Shown here piece by piece: positions 18,222-28,126 of a DNA stretch of 64,000 nucleotides. The DNA lies in assembly GCF_003014495.1 (NCBI RefSeq), contig NZ_PYGC01000006.1:124001-188000 (forward strand), in the 5' to 3' direction. Position numbers and translations under genes: made by a program. Source of the stretch: Prolixibacter denitrificans (GTDB lineage Bacteria > Bacteroidota > Bacteroidia > Bacteroidales > Prolixibacteraceae). Under the pieces are notes generated by a model. That model ran no database searches and was not told the origin of the DNA. It worked only from the letters and a program-made list of their open reading frames with translations. Positions within the stretch are counted from its first letter, which is position 1. Each line of letters opens with the position of its first letter.

Positions 18222-18711
18222 AGCCACTGAAGGTTTAATGGAAATTACGGTTTGAGCTGTCATCTATGCCTTACCGCATAAGTGTTAATTTATGTTACCA
18301 AACTGTAAACTTTCGACGGCCTATATTGAAGCACATTGGGTTGAGCTATTTATAGTGAAAGCAAATTGTGCGAAAAAACTCTTTTTGTAAACGATTTGAA
18401 ATAAAAGCGTTAAAAATACTTAAACCAAGGTTTTATCATATGAACATACTTGCGAATATCAATGAAATCAAATTTATGATTACAGGTGTGGATAGGAAAG
18501 GCCGTGGTTTGTTTTAAATTCTTTTTATTTTTGTTCCTCTGGTGAAAAAATGCCAAAGGATTATAATACTTATTGTATTAAGTTTATTGTGTGTGATTGT
18601 TGCCCTACTTCCAAATTTATTAGGGTTTGTATGTAATTTAAAGTGAATCTTATAGTGGCTTGGTGTGAGGCTGCTATGGGTATTTGTTTTATTAATCTAA
18701 AAATTTAATCT
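18222..18711. other. long leader/intergenic region before susC 1
   Basis: No gene is seen in these 490 bases. The right half is AT-rich. TATTTTTG at 18526-18533 fits the -7 consensus and would give a leader of about 170 bases before the SusC start; a TTTG only 14 bases upstream is too close for a normal -33. Long untranslated leaders are common ahead of SusC genes. Confidence 0.4.
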
Positions 18712-21700
18712 ATGAGAAACTTTGCGCTGTTACTTACAGTATTCCTGTTCTCGGGGATGCAAGTACTATTAGCGCAGACACGGAGCATCAGCGGTACTGT
18801 CACCAGTGCTGATGACGGCACAACCTTGCCGGGTGTTTCCGTGGCTGTAAAGGGAACAACTGTTGGTACCATTACCGACATGGATGGACATTATCAGTTA
18901 AATGTTCCCCAGGATGCCAAATCGTTAGTCTTCTCTTTTGTGGGAATGAAGACTACCGAGCAACCCATTACAGGAGATGTAGTGAATGTTAAAATGACCT
19001 CGGATGTTGTAAGCGTAGATGAGGTTGTGGTTACAGCATTAGGTATTAAAAAGTCAGAGAAAGCGATTGGTTACGCATCTACAACTGTAAATAGCGACCA
19101 ATTGACTGAGACCCGTAACTCTGATGTGGTTACCTCACTTTCTGGTAAGGTAGCTGGTGTTGAGGTATCCAATACTTCAACTGACCCGGGAGCATCTAAC
19201 TCAATTATTATTCGTGGTGTGAGCTCTTTGAGCGGTAGTAACCAGCCTTTGTTTGTTGTTGATGGTGTTCCGATGAACAACAGCTCTGTATCAACCGGAG
19301 ATGCCCTGAACAATGGTTATGACTTTGGTAACGGAGCAAACATGGTGAACCCTGATGATGTTGCTTCGATGACCATTTTGAAAGGTGCAGCTGCAACAGC
19401 ACTTTACGGTAGCCGCGCTGCCAACGGAGTTGTTTTGATTACAACTAAATCCGGTTCTAAAGGTAAAGGCATGGGTATCCAGGTGAATTCAGGTATTAAA
19501 GTATCTGATATTCTTCGTTTGCCCGACTTCCAGAACCAATACGGAATGGGATGGAGTGGTGAACATACCATGATTGAGAACGGTAGTTGGGGACCTGCCT
19601 TCGATGGTCGCATGCACCTGTGGGGACGTGTTTACAACAACTCTCAGAAATTGAAGCCATTTGTTCCGATGAAGAACAATGTAAAGGACTTCTTCGATTA
19701 CGGTTTCCAGTACTCTAACAGTATTTCGTTCTCCGGAGCTGAAAAGAACACCGATTACTTTGCATCATTTTCACAGGTGAACGACAATGGTATGATTCCA
19801 GGAAACTCTGATACCTATAACAAGTATACAGGTTCATTCCGTGGAAGTCATAATTTTGGTAATCTGAAAGTTTCGACATCTCTTAACTACGGAGATCAGA
19901 AAAACCATTTCTCTCCAACCGGTCAGGGGTTGACCATGATCAACTCACTGTATCAGATTCCAAGGGATATTAGTATTGTAGGTCTGAAGGACTATAAAAC
20001 GGATCCTTTCAACAGTATTGATTACTTCTTTACTCCTTACGGAATTACCAACCCATATTATCTGATTGATAATGTGAAAAATGAATTCCGTCAAAAGAAA
20101 ATTTTTGGTAAAGTTCAGTTCGATTATAACTTCCTGAAACACTTTACTGCTACTTATCGTTTCGGTTTGGATGCAACTGACAACGAAACCAAATATGGCT
20201 TCCCCAAAATTCAAGCAACCAAAGGAAGTCCGAATGAAGGTCAGGTAGATGATCCCGGTACCGTAAGCAAACAAATGTCTCGCCGCTATGAGCTGAACCA
20301 TGATGCATTTGTAAACTATACCAATACCTTCAACAAGTTCGACATAAGTGTTTTGGCTGGTTTGAATGCCAACGAAAGAACGTATTCGAGCGTTTATGCA
20401 GAAGTGAAAGGTTTGGATATTCCGACTTTCTACGATTTGAGTAACTCGGCCAAACAGCCGACTGTTAATGAAAACTTTACTCATCGTCGTCTGATCGGTG
20501 TATTCTCTAACGCTACGGTAAGTTATAACGACTTCCTTTTCCTGACGCTGTCTGCTCGTAACGACTGGTCTTCGACCCTGCCAAAAGCCAATAACTCATT
20601 CTTTTATCCGGGTACAGCTCTGAGTTTTGTATTTACAAAATTTATGAATGAATCGGCTAAGAGAGTGCTGACATTTGGAAAACTTCGGTTGTCTTATGGT
20701 AAGACTGGTAATGACGCTGACCCATACAAAGTGTTGCCTTACTATACACAGAAGACCGTGTACAATCGCTTTAGCAATATTACATTCCCGTTGAACAATG
20801 TTAATGCTTTCTCTTTGGGTAATGTTTTGGGTAATGTGAATTTGAGTCCTGAAATTTCAACGGAGTATGAATTTGGTATGAACCTGCGCTTTTTCAATGG
20901 ACGTATTGTTTTTGATGGTGATTACTATAACCGGACATCGGACAAACAGATTTTCCAGTTGGGAATCGATCCGGCAACAGGTTATACCGCACAGAATACC
21001 AACCTGGGTAAAGTTTCCAATAAAGGAGTCGAGTTGCTGTTGACAGTTACGCCCATTAAATACCGTGATTTCTCATGGGATGTCAGCGTTAACTATTCTA
21101 AAAACAAAAGTAACGTAGAAAGTTTGCCGGCCGAGTTAGGTGGTGAAATTACCCTTTACTCATTCGGTACTTCAAATGCTACTACCTCGATGGTTGCCAC
21201 CGTTGGAAAACCGGTAGGTACGTTCAAAGTAACCATGCCGGAGCGTTCTCCCGATGGAAAAATTGTGGTGAACCCATCCAGCGGACAACCTGTACCGGAT
21301 AGCAACCTGCAATATGCAGGAAACGTAGACTACGACTACACCATGGGGGTTTCCAACAATTTCCACTACAAAGGATGGAGCCTTGGAGCCGATTTGGATA
21401 TTCGTCAGGGTGGTGAGATGTATTCACGTACAGCAGACATCAACTACTTCACCGGTAATGCCGTTCAGACGTTGTACAACGATCGTCGTCCTTTTATTGT
21501 GCCTAATTCAGTTAATAAGGTAGAACTGGCTGATGGAACATACAAGTATGTTGAGAATACCACACCAATTCCGAAGCAGGATATCTGGAACTATTTCCAA
21601 AATGGTGCTGATAAACTGAATGCTGAATTTCTGATTCCGCGTTCATACGTTAAGCTTCGGAGTGTTGTTTTAGGTTATAGCCTTCCCAGGAAATGGATGA

Positions 21701-21891
21701 ATAGGTTACCGTTCCAGTCGGTTAAACTGTCTGTTTTTGGTTCTAACCTGTTCGTTTGGACTCCGAAAGGAAATACCTTTATCGATCCGGAGGTTACCTC
21801 TTTCGGTAATGACCTGATCGGTAAGTTCGGAGAATATTCTGCAAACCCGACTTCCAGAAGGGTAGGATTTAATTTGCAACTTAATTTATAA
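18712..21891 (+). CDS. SusC/RagA-type TonB-dependent transporter 1 (predicted oligopeptide importer)
   Basis: Outer-membrane TonB-dependent channel of 1059 residues. A signal peptide (about 1-22) precedes a carboxypeptidase-regulatory-like domain (about 25-100), a TonB-box region (VSVDEVVVTALG, about 101-112), a plug with LSGKVAGVEV, IIIRGVSSLSG and the SusC-typical LYGSRAANGVVLITTKSG (about 226-243), and a 22-strand barrel ending in a hydrophobic/aromatic strand (RRVGFNLQLNL). It heads a four-gene unit (SusC, SusD, two lipoproteins) with the order of B. thetaiotaomicron BT2264-BT2261, for which bound oligopeptides were found in the crystal structure. Peptide import is therefore the favoured prediction. 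Confidence 0.95.
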   Translation: MRNFALLLTVFLFSGMQVLLAQTRSISGTVTSADDGTTLPGVSVAVKGTTVGTITDMDGHYQLNVPQDAKSLVFSFVGMKTTEQPITGDVVNVKMTSDVVSVDEVVVTALGIKKSEKAIGYASTTVNSDQLTETRNSDVVTSLSGKVAGVEVSNTSTDPGASNSIIIRGVSSLSGSNQPLFVVDGVPMNNSSVSTGDALNNGYDFGNGANMVNPDDVASMTILKGAAATALYGSRAANGVVLITTKSGSKGKGMGIQVNSGIKVSDILRLPDFQNQYGMGWSGEHTMIENGSWGPAFDGRMHLWGRVYNNSQKLKPFVPMKNNVKDFFDYGFQYSNSISFSGAEKNTDYFASFSQVNDNGMIPGNSDTYNKYTGSFRGSHNFGNLKVSTSLNYGDQKNHFSPTGQGLTMINSLYQIPRDISIVGLKDYKTDPFNSIDYFFTPYGITNPYYLIDNVKNEFRQKKIFGKVQFDYNFLKHFTATYRFGLDATDNETKYGFPKIQATKGSPNEGQVDDPGTVSKQMSRRYELNHDAFVNYTNTFNKFDISVLAGLNANERTYSSVYAEVKGLDIPTFYDLSNSAKQPTVNENFTHRRLIGVFSNATVSYNDFLFLTLSARNDWSSTLPKANNSFFYPGTALSFVFTKFMNESAKRVLTFGKLRLSYGKTGNDADPYKVLPYYTQKTVYNRFSNITFPLNNVNAFSLGNVLGNVNLSPEISTEYEFGMNLRFFNGRIVFDGDYYNRTSDKQIFQLGIDPATGYTAQNTNLGKVSNKGVELLLTVTPIKYRDFSWDVSVNYSKNKSNVESLPAELGGEITLYSFGTSNATTSMVATVGKPVGTFKVTMPERSPDGKIVVNPSSGQPVPDSNLQYAGNVDYDYTMGVSNNFHYKGWSLGADLDIRQGGEMYSRTADINYFTGNAVQTLYNDRRPFIVPNSVNKVELADGTYKYVENTTPIPKQDIWNYFQNGADKLNAEFLIPRSYVKLRSVVLGYSLPRKWMNRLPFQSVKLSVFGSNLFVWTPKGNTFIDPEVTSFGNDLIGKFGEYSANPTSRRVGFNLQLNL

Positions 21892-21901
21892 TTGAGTCGA
21901 C

Positions 21902-23374
21902 ATGAAAAAAATAATATATCTGTTAGCAGTGGTACTACTGTCGGGGTGTAGCAATTGGTTGGATGTAAATACCAATCCAAACACGCCTTCAGATGTACCC
22001 GTGAATTTAGTTTTACCTTCTGCTGAAGCATCAGTTGCTGTCACCGTTGGAGGTAATATGTTCAACTATGGTGGCTTTTTTGCCCAGTATTGGGGACAGG
22101 CACCGGAGGCAAACCAGTACAATGCCATCGATGAGTACGATATCAAAAATGTATTTTTCGATGATGACTACCAGGAGCTTTATGCTGGTGCACTAGTCGA
22201 TCTGAAGAGCGTTCGTGATAAAGCTAAAGAAAATGGCGACTGGGGCGATTATTTTGCCGCAACAGTTTTGAGAGCTTATACCTTCCAGGTGATTGCTGAC
22301 CTGACGGATAAGACACCGTATTCTGAAGCTTTAGGTGGTTCAGAGTTGGCTAATCCGAAATATGATGATGGTCAGGCCATCTACGAAGGTGTCATCAGCG
22401 AACTCAATAATGCCATGGACAGTTTGACCGCTAATTCAACTGTCACCGATAATGACATGATTTTTGGTGGTTCTTTGCAACAGTGGATTGGTTTTGCGAA
22501 TGCAATGAAGTTGAAGTTGTACATGCGCGAGTCGTATGCAACGGATGCTCATAAGGCTGACGTTCAGAAATTGATTTCCGATAACAATTTCTTCACAGGT
22601 GACGTAACATTCGACAATTTTTCGGATGCACCGAACAAGCAGAATCCCTGGTATGCGACTAACATCAGTTCTGATGGTTTAGGTACTGTTAACAATATTG
22701 CTACCTATAATATTGTTACGTATCTGAAAGCGAATAACGATCCCCGTTTGCCGGTATTATATCAGAAAGCTCCGAATCCGGATGATTATGCAGGTAACAT
22801 GCCTGGCTATAAGTCTCGTTCCGGAGCCAAGAATAACGATTTCAGTAGACCGATTGTTGATCCGACTCAACCAGTTTATATGTATACTCAAAGTGAGCTT
22901 CAACTTTTTATTGCTGAAGCAGAGTTGCGCTACAACAACGATGATGCAGCAGCAAAAGCAGCTTATGAGAAAGCAATCGATGCCAACCTGGCTCTCCACG
23001 GTTTGAGTACTCCTGGTTCAGATTTGTACGGGACAGGTCAACCTTATGCCTGGAATTCAAGTGCTACTTCAGAGCAGAAGTTGAAAACCATCATGATGCA
23101 GAAATGGGTTTGTCTGTGTATGGTTAATCATATAGAAGCGTGGAGTGAGATTCGCAGAACTCATTATCCGGAGCTTTCACCTGCTGAAGGTAAGGACATA
23201 GCTGATGACCCAACTCTTTACACTCCTGGTGATATGATCGATCCGGTTGTAAATGTGCTTGGAAAAGGACAGCTCATTAAGAGATTACCCTTCTCGGAAA
23301 GAGCCATTATCCGAAATACGAATGCACCTGAACAAGTTGGCGTGACCACAAAAGTATGGTGGGATAAAAAGTAA
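21902..23374 (+). CDS. SusD/RagB-family surface lipoprotein 1
   Basis: Lid subunit of the SusCD importer, lipid-anchored on the cell surface. The 490-residue protein has a lipoprotein signal with LLSGC (Cys at about residue 17) and then the SusD-like fold: WLDVNTNPNTP near the mature N-terminus, and helical TPR-type segments such as AATVLRAYTFQVIADLTD (about 119-136) and LQLFIAEAELRYNND (about 330-344). The NTNPNTP start and overall pattern place it in the SusD-like group 2, frequent in peptide-type loci. It starts 10 bases after susC and lies in the same operon. Confidence 0.94.
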   Translation: MKKIIYLLAVVLLSGCSNWLDVNTNPNTPSDVPVNLVLPSAEASVAVTVGGNMFNYGGFFAQYWGQAPEANQYNAIDEYDIKNVFFDDDYQELYAGALVDLKSVRDKAKENGDWGDYFAATVLRAYTFQVIADLTDKTPYSEALGGSELANPKYDDGQAIYEGVISELNNAMDSLTANSTVTDNDMIFGGSLQQWIGFANAMKLKLYMRESYATDAHKADVQKLISDNNFFTGDVTFDNFSDAPNKQNPWYATNISSDGLGTVNNIATYNIVTYLKANNDPRLPVLYQKAPNPDDYAGNMPGYKSRSGAKNNDFSRPIVDPTQPVYMYTQSELQLFIAEAELRYNNDDAAAKAAYEKAIDANLALHGLSTPGSDLYGTGQPYAWNSSATSEQKLKTIMMQKWVCLCMVNHIEAWSEIRRTHYPELSPAEGKDIADDPTLYTPGDMIDPVVNVLGKGQLIKRLPFSERAIIRNTNAPEQVGVTTKVWWDKK

Positions 23375-23392
23375 TCTAAAGCGAAAGAAATT

Positions 23393-24094
23393 ATGAGAAA
23401 ATATGCATTATATCTGTTTGTTGTAGTCTTTTCAGCTTTCTTGTCAGGATGTGAGAAGGATATAACAACACAAGATCAATCAACCATCACGCACTTTGTG
23501 ACTTTTCAAATTGAAGGAACAAATGCGTATGATGAAACTGCAGTAGCTGTTGGTACTCAGTACACCGATCCCGGCTTTAAGGCCATGGAAGGTGATAATG
23601 ACGTGACTTCTTCGGTTACAGTTACAGGTACTGTAGATGCTAATACTCCTGGATATTACCCGGTTTCATATTCTGCAGTAAACAAAGACGGCTTTAGCTC
23701 TTCTGCTGTACGTAAAGTAATTGTGTATGATCCTAGTTCATTGTCATCGACCGATATTTCCGGTACGTACGACGGTATCCGTGTAAATAGAGGCAAAGGT
23801 GGATCTGTTACTATTCGGCAGATTGTAACTGGAATCTATTATATCAGTGATATGTTTGGCGGATATTATGACCAGTATGCCGGTTATGGGAAACCGTACG
23901 CCGCTCCTGGTTATTTCCAGTTGAACAGTGATAATTCCATTACCTTCCTTTACGGATATGTTTCTGGTTGGGCCTCACCGATAATTGGTTCTGATGCAAC
24001 GTATGATCCTGCCACCAAAACGATCAACTTTACCAGCACATTCGATGATGGTTCAGGATTTGGATTTGATGTGCAACTCACTTCTAATGAATAA
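23393..24094 (+). CDS. BT_2262-type surface lipoprotein with Ig-like domain
   Basis: Lipoprotein of 233 residues (FLSGC lipobox, Cys at about residue 20). Residues about 34-118 form an Ig-like domain of the DUF5011 kind (VAVGTQYTDPGFKAMEGD, then GYYPVSYSAVNKDGFSS). The second half (about 124-233) is a beta-rich domain with ISGTYDGIRVNRGKGG and Tyr/Gly-rich strands, resembling BT_2262. In the BT2261-2264 complex two small lipoproteins dock on the SusCD pair; this gene occupies the matching position after susD, 18 bases downstream. Its exact role (ligand capture or complex stabilisation) is not established here. Confidence 0.75.
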   Translation: MRKYALYLFVVVFSAFLSGCEKDITTQDQSTITHFVTFQIEGTNAYDETAVAVGTQYTDPGFKAMEGDNDVTSSVTVTGTVDANTPGYYPVSYSAVNKDGFSSSAVRKVIVYDPSSLSSTDISGTYDGIRVNRGKGGSVTIRQIVTGIYYISDMFGGYYDQYAGYGKPYAAPGYFQLNSDNSITFLYGYVSGWASPIIGSDATYDPATKTINFTSTFDDGSGFGFDVQLTSNE

Positions 24095-24099
24095 GAGAT

Positions 24100-24585
24100 A
24101 TGAAGAATATTGTTAGATTATTATATATTGCTGTTCTGTTGGTAACAGTTGCTTCCTGCCAGGAAGACTATGTGCCGGGAAAAACAGCAACCGAAGCTTT
24201 GGCGGGAGAGTGGTACGTGAAGACTTATTCTGCCGACTTATCTGCCACCTATGTAGGATACCAACGTATTGCTACCTATAATACAGCTTCTAATTCGCCT
24301 GATTCAATCTGGGTGGATGATTACGAAAACATCTTTGGTAACCTCCGTTTGAAAGTGCCGGGAAATACCACTGCACTGACATTTGGTTCACCCGATGTGG
24401 AGGCGTCAGCCATTGATGGTTCATTGTATTCTATCGATGAAGGAAAGATTATTCTGAAAGGGACTGTCACTCCTGGCGGTTTACAGGATGATAGCATCTA
24501 TTTCAAGATTACAGATTATAGTGATACCACAACCTATGTGCTGGCTGGTTACCGTCATACAGGTTGGGAAGCGGACAATCACTAA
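24100..24585 (+). CDS. lipid-binding-like (PF12888, BT_2261-type) lipoprotein
   Basis: Small surface lipoprotein of 161 residues with a lipobox VASC (Cys at about residue 20). After the linker comes a lipocalin-like beta-barrel start, ALAGEWYVKTYSAD (about 33-46), and the segments DDYENIFGNLRLKVPG and YVLAGYRHTGWE, typical of the putative lipid-binding family exemplified by BT_2261. It starts 5 bases after the previous stop, so the four genes 18712-24585 are one operon, closed by the terminator at 24648. The family name comes from fold; peptide-import partnership is inferred from synteny. Confidence 0.78.
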   Translation: MKNIVRLLYIAVLLVTVASCQEDYVPGKTATEALAGEWYVKTYSADLSATYVGYQRIATYNTASNSPDSIWVDDYENIFGNLRLKVPGNTTALTFGSPDVEASAIDGSLYSIDEGKIILKGTVTPGGLQDDSIYFKITDYSDTTTYVLAGYRHTGWEADNH

Positions 24586-24893
24586 CAGATTTTAACACAT
24601 AATTATTGAAGATATGTTAATAAGCATATCTTTAAGATTAAAGCTTAAGGGCTCTCTGGATTCAGAGAGCCCTTTTTGTATATGTATCAGTATATCAGTG
24701 TGATGAATAATGATAAGCTGATGCTGAAAAGGGCATTGATTTGTAATTAGAGGGAGGGATTTACGCACAGTTTTACTCTTAACTAAAGAAAAAAAAATGT
24801 TAATTTTCATTAAAAAATATTTTTTTCATATTTTTAACCGTCTATGTAAAATAACTGGCTTCACGACTACTTAATCTTTTAATACAATTATTT
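24586..24893. other. intergenic region between the two SusCD loci
   Basis: Holds the terminator of locus 1 (24648-24677) and then about 215 bases of AT-rich leader before susC 2, with runs of A and T. No gene and no clear TAnnTTTG box seen. Confidence 0.5.
24648..24677 (+). terminator. terminator of SusCD locus 1
   Basis: A perfect 11-bp stem (AGGGCTCTCTG / CAGAGAGCCCT) with a 4-base loop followed by TTTTT. Confidence 0.95.
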
Positions 24894-27800
24894 ATGAAAA
24901 AACTTGTGCTATTACTTGCATTTTCTGCCTTTGGTTTGCTATCTCTAATGGCGCAGACCAAGGTGATTACAGGTACGGTTACCAGTGCCGATGACGGTAC
25001 GACCTTACCGGGTGTTTCCGTTACAGTAAAGGGTACAACTGTAGGTACCATTACTAATATCGACGGTGTATACACCTTGAACGTTCCTGAAAATGCTCAG
25101 ACGTTGGTTTTCTCTTTTGTTGGGATGAAAACAACAGAGCAGGACATCAATGATCAAAGTGTGATTAACGTTGCGTTGAGCCCGGATGTATTGGGTATCG
25201 ACGAGGTGGTTGTTGTAGGATATGGTACGGCCACCAAACAATCGTTTGTTGGTTCTGTGTCCGAAGTGAAAGCGGAGAATATTCAGGACAAAGCCGTTTC
25301 GAATATCTCTGAATCATTAGCTGGTGAAGCTGCTGGTGTGCAGGTCATCAATACTTCAGGACAACCGGGATCTACCGCCACCATCCGTATCCGTGGATAT
25401 GGTTCTGTAAACGGTAACCGTAGTCCATTATATGTATTGGACGGCGTACCTTATACCGGTGAGCTGAACGCGATTAACCCGAACGACATTGCATCTACTA
25501 CTATTCTAAAAGATGCTACTGCAACTGCCATCTATGGTTCTCGTGGTGCCAACGGTGTTATTCTTTTAACGACTAAATCCGGTAAAGCCGGAAAAACGGT
25601 GATTGAAGCGGATGTGAAGCGAGGTGTGAACGTTAGCGGTATCCCCCGTTACAGTACCATTAAATCACCGGAGCAGTATATCGAACTGTCCTGGGAAGCT
25701 TTATACAATAAAGGTGTGGCCAGAGGCGAAGCCGATCCGACTGCTTATGCCAATAACAGTCTTTTCTCTGGTGCCGGTATCGATCCCAAGTACAATATGT
25801 GGAATGTGGACGGAGCCGATCTGATTAACCCGGAAACCCGGATGGTAAATAGTGGCGTGACCCGGAAATATACTCCGGAAAATTGGGAAGATTACGCTTT
25901 TCAGAATTCATCCAGAACAGAGGGGAACGTCACACTCCGTGGAGGTGATGAGAAAACCAAATTCTTTACCTCTTTCGGATTTTTGAATTCTGTCGGTTAT
26001 ATCATTAATTCGGACTTTACCCGTTACAATGCAACCATTAACGTGACCTCTAATGTAAGGCCGTGGTTGACGACAACAGCCCGGTTGACTTATTCCGGTA
26101 CCGAAACCAATAACAATGGTCAGACGGAGGACTCGGGTAGTATTTTTTGGTTCGTGGATAACCTGCCGCCGATTTATCCTCTGTATTTGAGAGATTCAGA
26201 CGGTAAAAAAATCAAAGAGCCTATTTACGGTGGATATGAATACGACTACGGTGTTGGACGTGGGTTCGGTGCGTTGACCAACTCGATTGCTGATGCGACT
26301 TATGACAGAAGCCGTGCTAAGAATAACCAGGTGAGCGGAAACTTTAGCGCCAATATTCATTTCATGCGCGGCTTGACCCTCGAGAATACCTTCGGTGGAC
26401 AATATTATATGAATAGATATTTTTCGCTGAACAATCCATTTTTTGGCTCGGCTGCCGGCCAGGGTGGTTCTGTTTATCATTCGGATACTCAGTTGAAAAC
26501 ATATAACCTGTTGAACCTGCTCCGTTTCAAAAGAAGCTTTGGTGTTCATAACCTGGAAGCGCTGGCAGCTCACGAGAGTAACTCGTGGGAGCAGCAACGC
26601 AGTACGGCCAGTAAATCCAAAGCGGTTCTTCCCGGCCTGGCTGACCTGAACAACTTTGTCATTGTTTCTTCTCCTCCGACAGGATGGGTTGACCGCGTTA
26701 TGTTGGAAAGTTACTTTGGTCAAATCAATTACAACTTCAACGAGAAATATTACCTGTCAACATCGGTGCGTCGTGATGGTAGTTCCCGTTTTATTGGAGA
26801 TAACAAGTGGGATACGTTCGGATCGGCTGGTTTGTCGTGGGTGGTATCTAAAGAGCCTTTCATGGACTTCCTGCCCATCATCAGCTTCCTGAAATTCAAA
26901 GCCAGTTATGGTATCATGGGTGAGCAGCAAGGTGTTGGTATGTACCCTGCATACATAACTTATGATATTAGCAACTTAAACGATCGGATTTCTATCTCGG
27001 AACGTGAAGTCGGTAATCCTGATTTGACATGGGAGAAGTCTAAGATGTTCCAGACCGGTCTCGAATTTGCCGTTGGTAGCTTCCTGGAAGGTACCGTTGA
27101 TTACTTCCTGAAAAATACGGATAACCTGTTGTTTGATCGTCGGGTAGGCCCCTCTAATGGTTATGCTTTAATGACGGTTAATGACGGACAGTTAAGAAAC
27201 AGCGGTGTTGAGTTCGACCTCACTGCGCATTTTATCAAAACACGGGATTTTGCGTTGAATCTGACCGTAAATGGTTCATTCTTAACCAATGAATTGACCA
27301 AAATGCCGCTCGATCCCCAGACCGGTTTACCCAAAGTCATAGATGTTTCCGAGACCTATATGGGACGGGCCAAGGGACATTCAATTTACGATTTTTATAT
27401 GAGAGAATGGGCAGGCGTCGATCCGGCTGACGGTACAGCCATGTGGTTCCAGTATTACGATGACGCTAACGGTAACGGTGCATTGGATGCTGGCGAAGGG
27501 ATCGCCTCCTTGTTTGACTATACCCATGATAATCCGGATGCAGTTATCAAGAAAACGACAACGAAGTTTTATCCTGATGCAACGCAAAAGTATGTGGGCA
27601 AATCAGCTATTCCAAAGGTACGCGGAGCATTCCGTTTGGAAGGAAAAATCTACAATTTTGATATTGCTGCACAGTTCATATACAGCCTAGGTGGCTATTC
27701 TTACGATTTCACGTATTCCCGTTTGATGGATAATGACAATGTTGGAGCCAACAACTGGTCGACTGATATTCTGGACAGATGGCAAAAACCGGGTGATATC

Positions 27801-28100
27801 ACTAATGTGCCCAGGCTTTCCAGTGGTTTTGATACCAACGTGGCCAGTGCCTCGACAAGGTTTATTACGAGCTCTGATATGCTCTCGTTAAACAACGTGC
27901 GGGTTGGTTATACCTTACCGACTAATTTTACCAACCGCTTTGGTATCTCATCGTTCAACATTTTCGCAACGGGTGATAACCTATTCTTATTAACTGCGAG
28001 GGACGGATTTAACCCTTCAACAGATGAAGCAGGTACTTCAGACTGGTACACATACGCACCATTGACTACCTATACAGTAGGATTGAGGGTTAAATTCTAA
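24894..28100 (+). CDS. SusC/RagA-type TonB-dependent transporter 2
   Basis: Outer-membrane TonB-dependent transporter of 1068 residues, organised as SusC: signal peptide (about 1-21), carboxypeptidase-regulatory-like domain (about 24-97), VLGIDEVVVVGYGT (about 99-112), plug with IYGSRGANGVILLTTKSGKAG (about 216-235), and a long barrel ending YTVGLRVKF. The N-terminal domain is nearly the same as that of the SusC at 18712 (shared VTSADDGTTLPGVSV and VKGTTVGTIT), but the barrels differ, so substrates probably differ. First gene of the second locus; SusD follows after 26 bases. Confidence 0.95.
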   Translation: MKKLVLLLAFSAFGLLSLMAQTKVITGTVTSADDGTTLPGVSVTVKGTTVGTITNIDGVYTLNVPENAQTLVFSFVGMKTTEQDINDQSVINVALSPDVLGIDEVVVVGYGTATKQSFVGSVSEVKAENIQDKAVSNISESLAGEAAGVQVINTSGQPGSTATIRIRGYGSVNGNRSPLYVLDGVPYTGELNAINPNDIASTTILKDATATAIYGSRGANGVILLTTKSGKAGKTVIEADVKRGVNVSGIPRYSTIKSPEQYIELSWEALYNKGVARGEADPTAYANNSLFSGAGIDPKYNMWNVDGADLINPETRMVNSGVTRKYTPENWEDYAFQNSSRTEGNVTLRGGDEKTKFFTSFGFLNSVGYIINSDFTRYNATINVTSNVRPWLTTTARLTYSGTETNNNGQTEDSGSIFWFVDNLPPIYPLYLRDSDGKKIKEPIYGGYEYDYGVGRGFGALTNSIADATYDRSRAKNNQVSGNFSANIHFMRGLTLENTFGGQYYMNRYFSLNNPFFGSAAGQGGSVYHSDTQLKTYNLLNLLRFKRSFGVHNLEALAAHESNSWEQQRSTASKSKAVLPGLADLNNFVIVSSPPTGWVDRVMLESYFGQINYNFNEKYYLSTSVRRDGSSRFIGDNKWDTFGSAGLSWVVSKEPFMDFLPIISFLKFKASYGIMGEQQGVGMYPAYITYDISNLNDRISISEREVGNPDLTWEKSKMFQTGLEFAVGSFLEGTVDYFLKNTDNLLFDRRVGPSNGYALMTVNDGQLRNSGVEFDLTAHFIKTRDFALNLTVNGSFLTNELTKMPLDPQTGLPKVIDVSETYMGRAKGHSIYDFYMREWAGVDPADGTAMWFQYYDDANGNGALDAGEGIASLFDYTHDNPDAVIKKTTTKFYPDATQKYVGKSAIPKVRGAFRLEGKIYNFDIAAQFIYSLGGYSYDFTYSRLMDNDNVGANNWSTDILDRWQKPGDITNVPRLSSGFDTNVASASTRFITSSDMLSLNNVRVGYTLPTNFTNRFGISSFNIFATGDNLFLLTARDGFNPSTDEAGTSDWYTYAPLTTYTVGLRVKF

Positions 28101-28126
28101 GAATAACATCGTAAAAAAGTATTATT

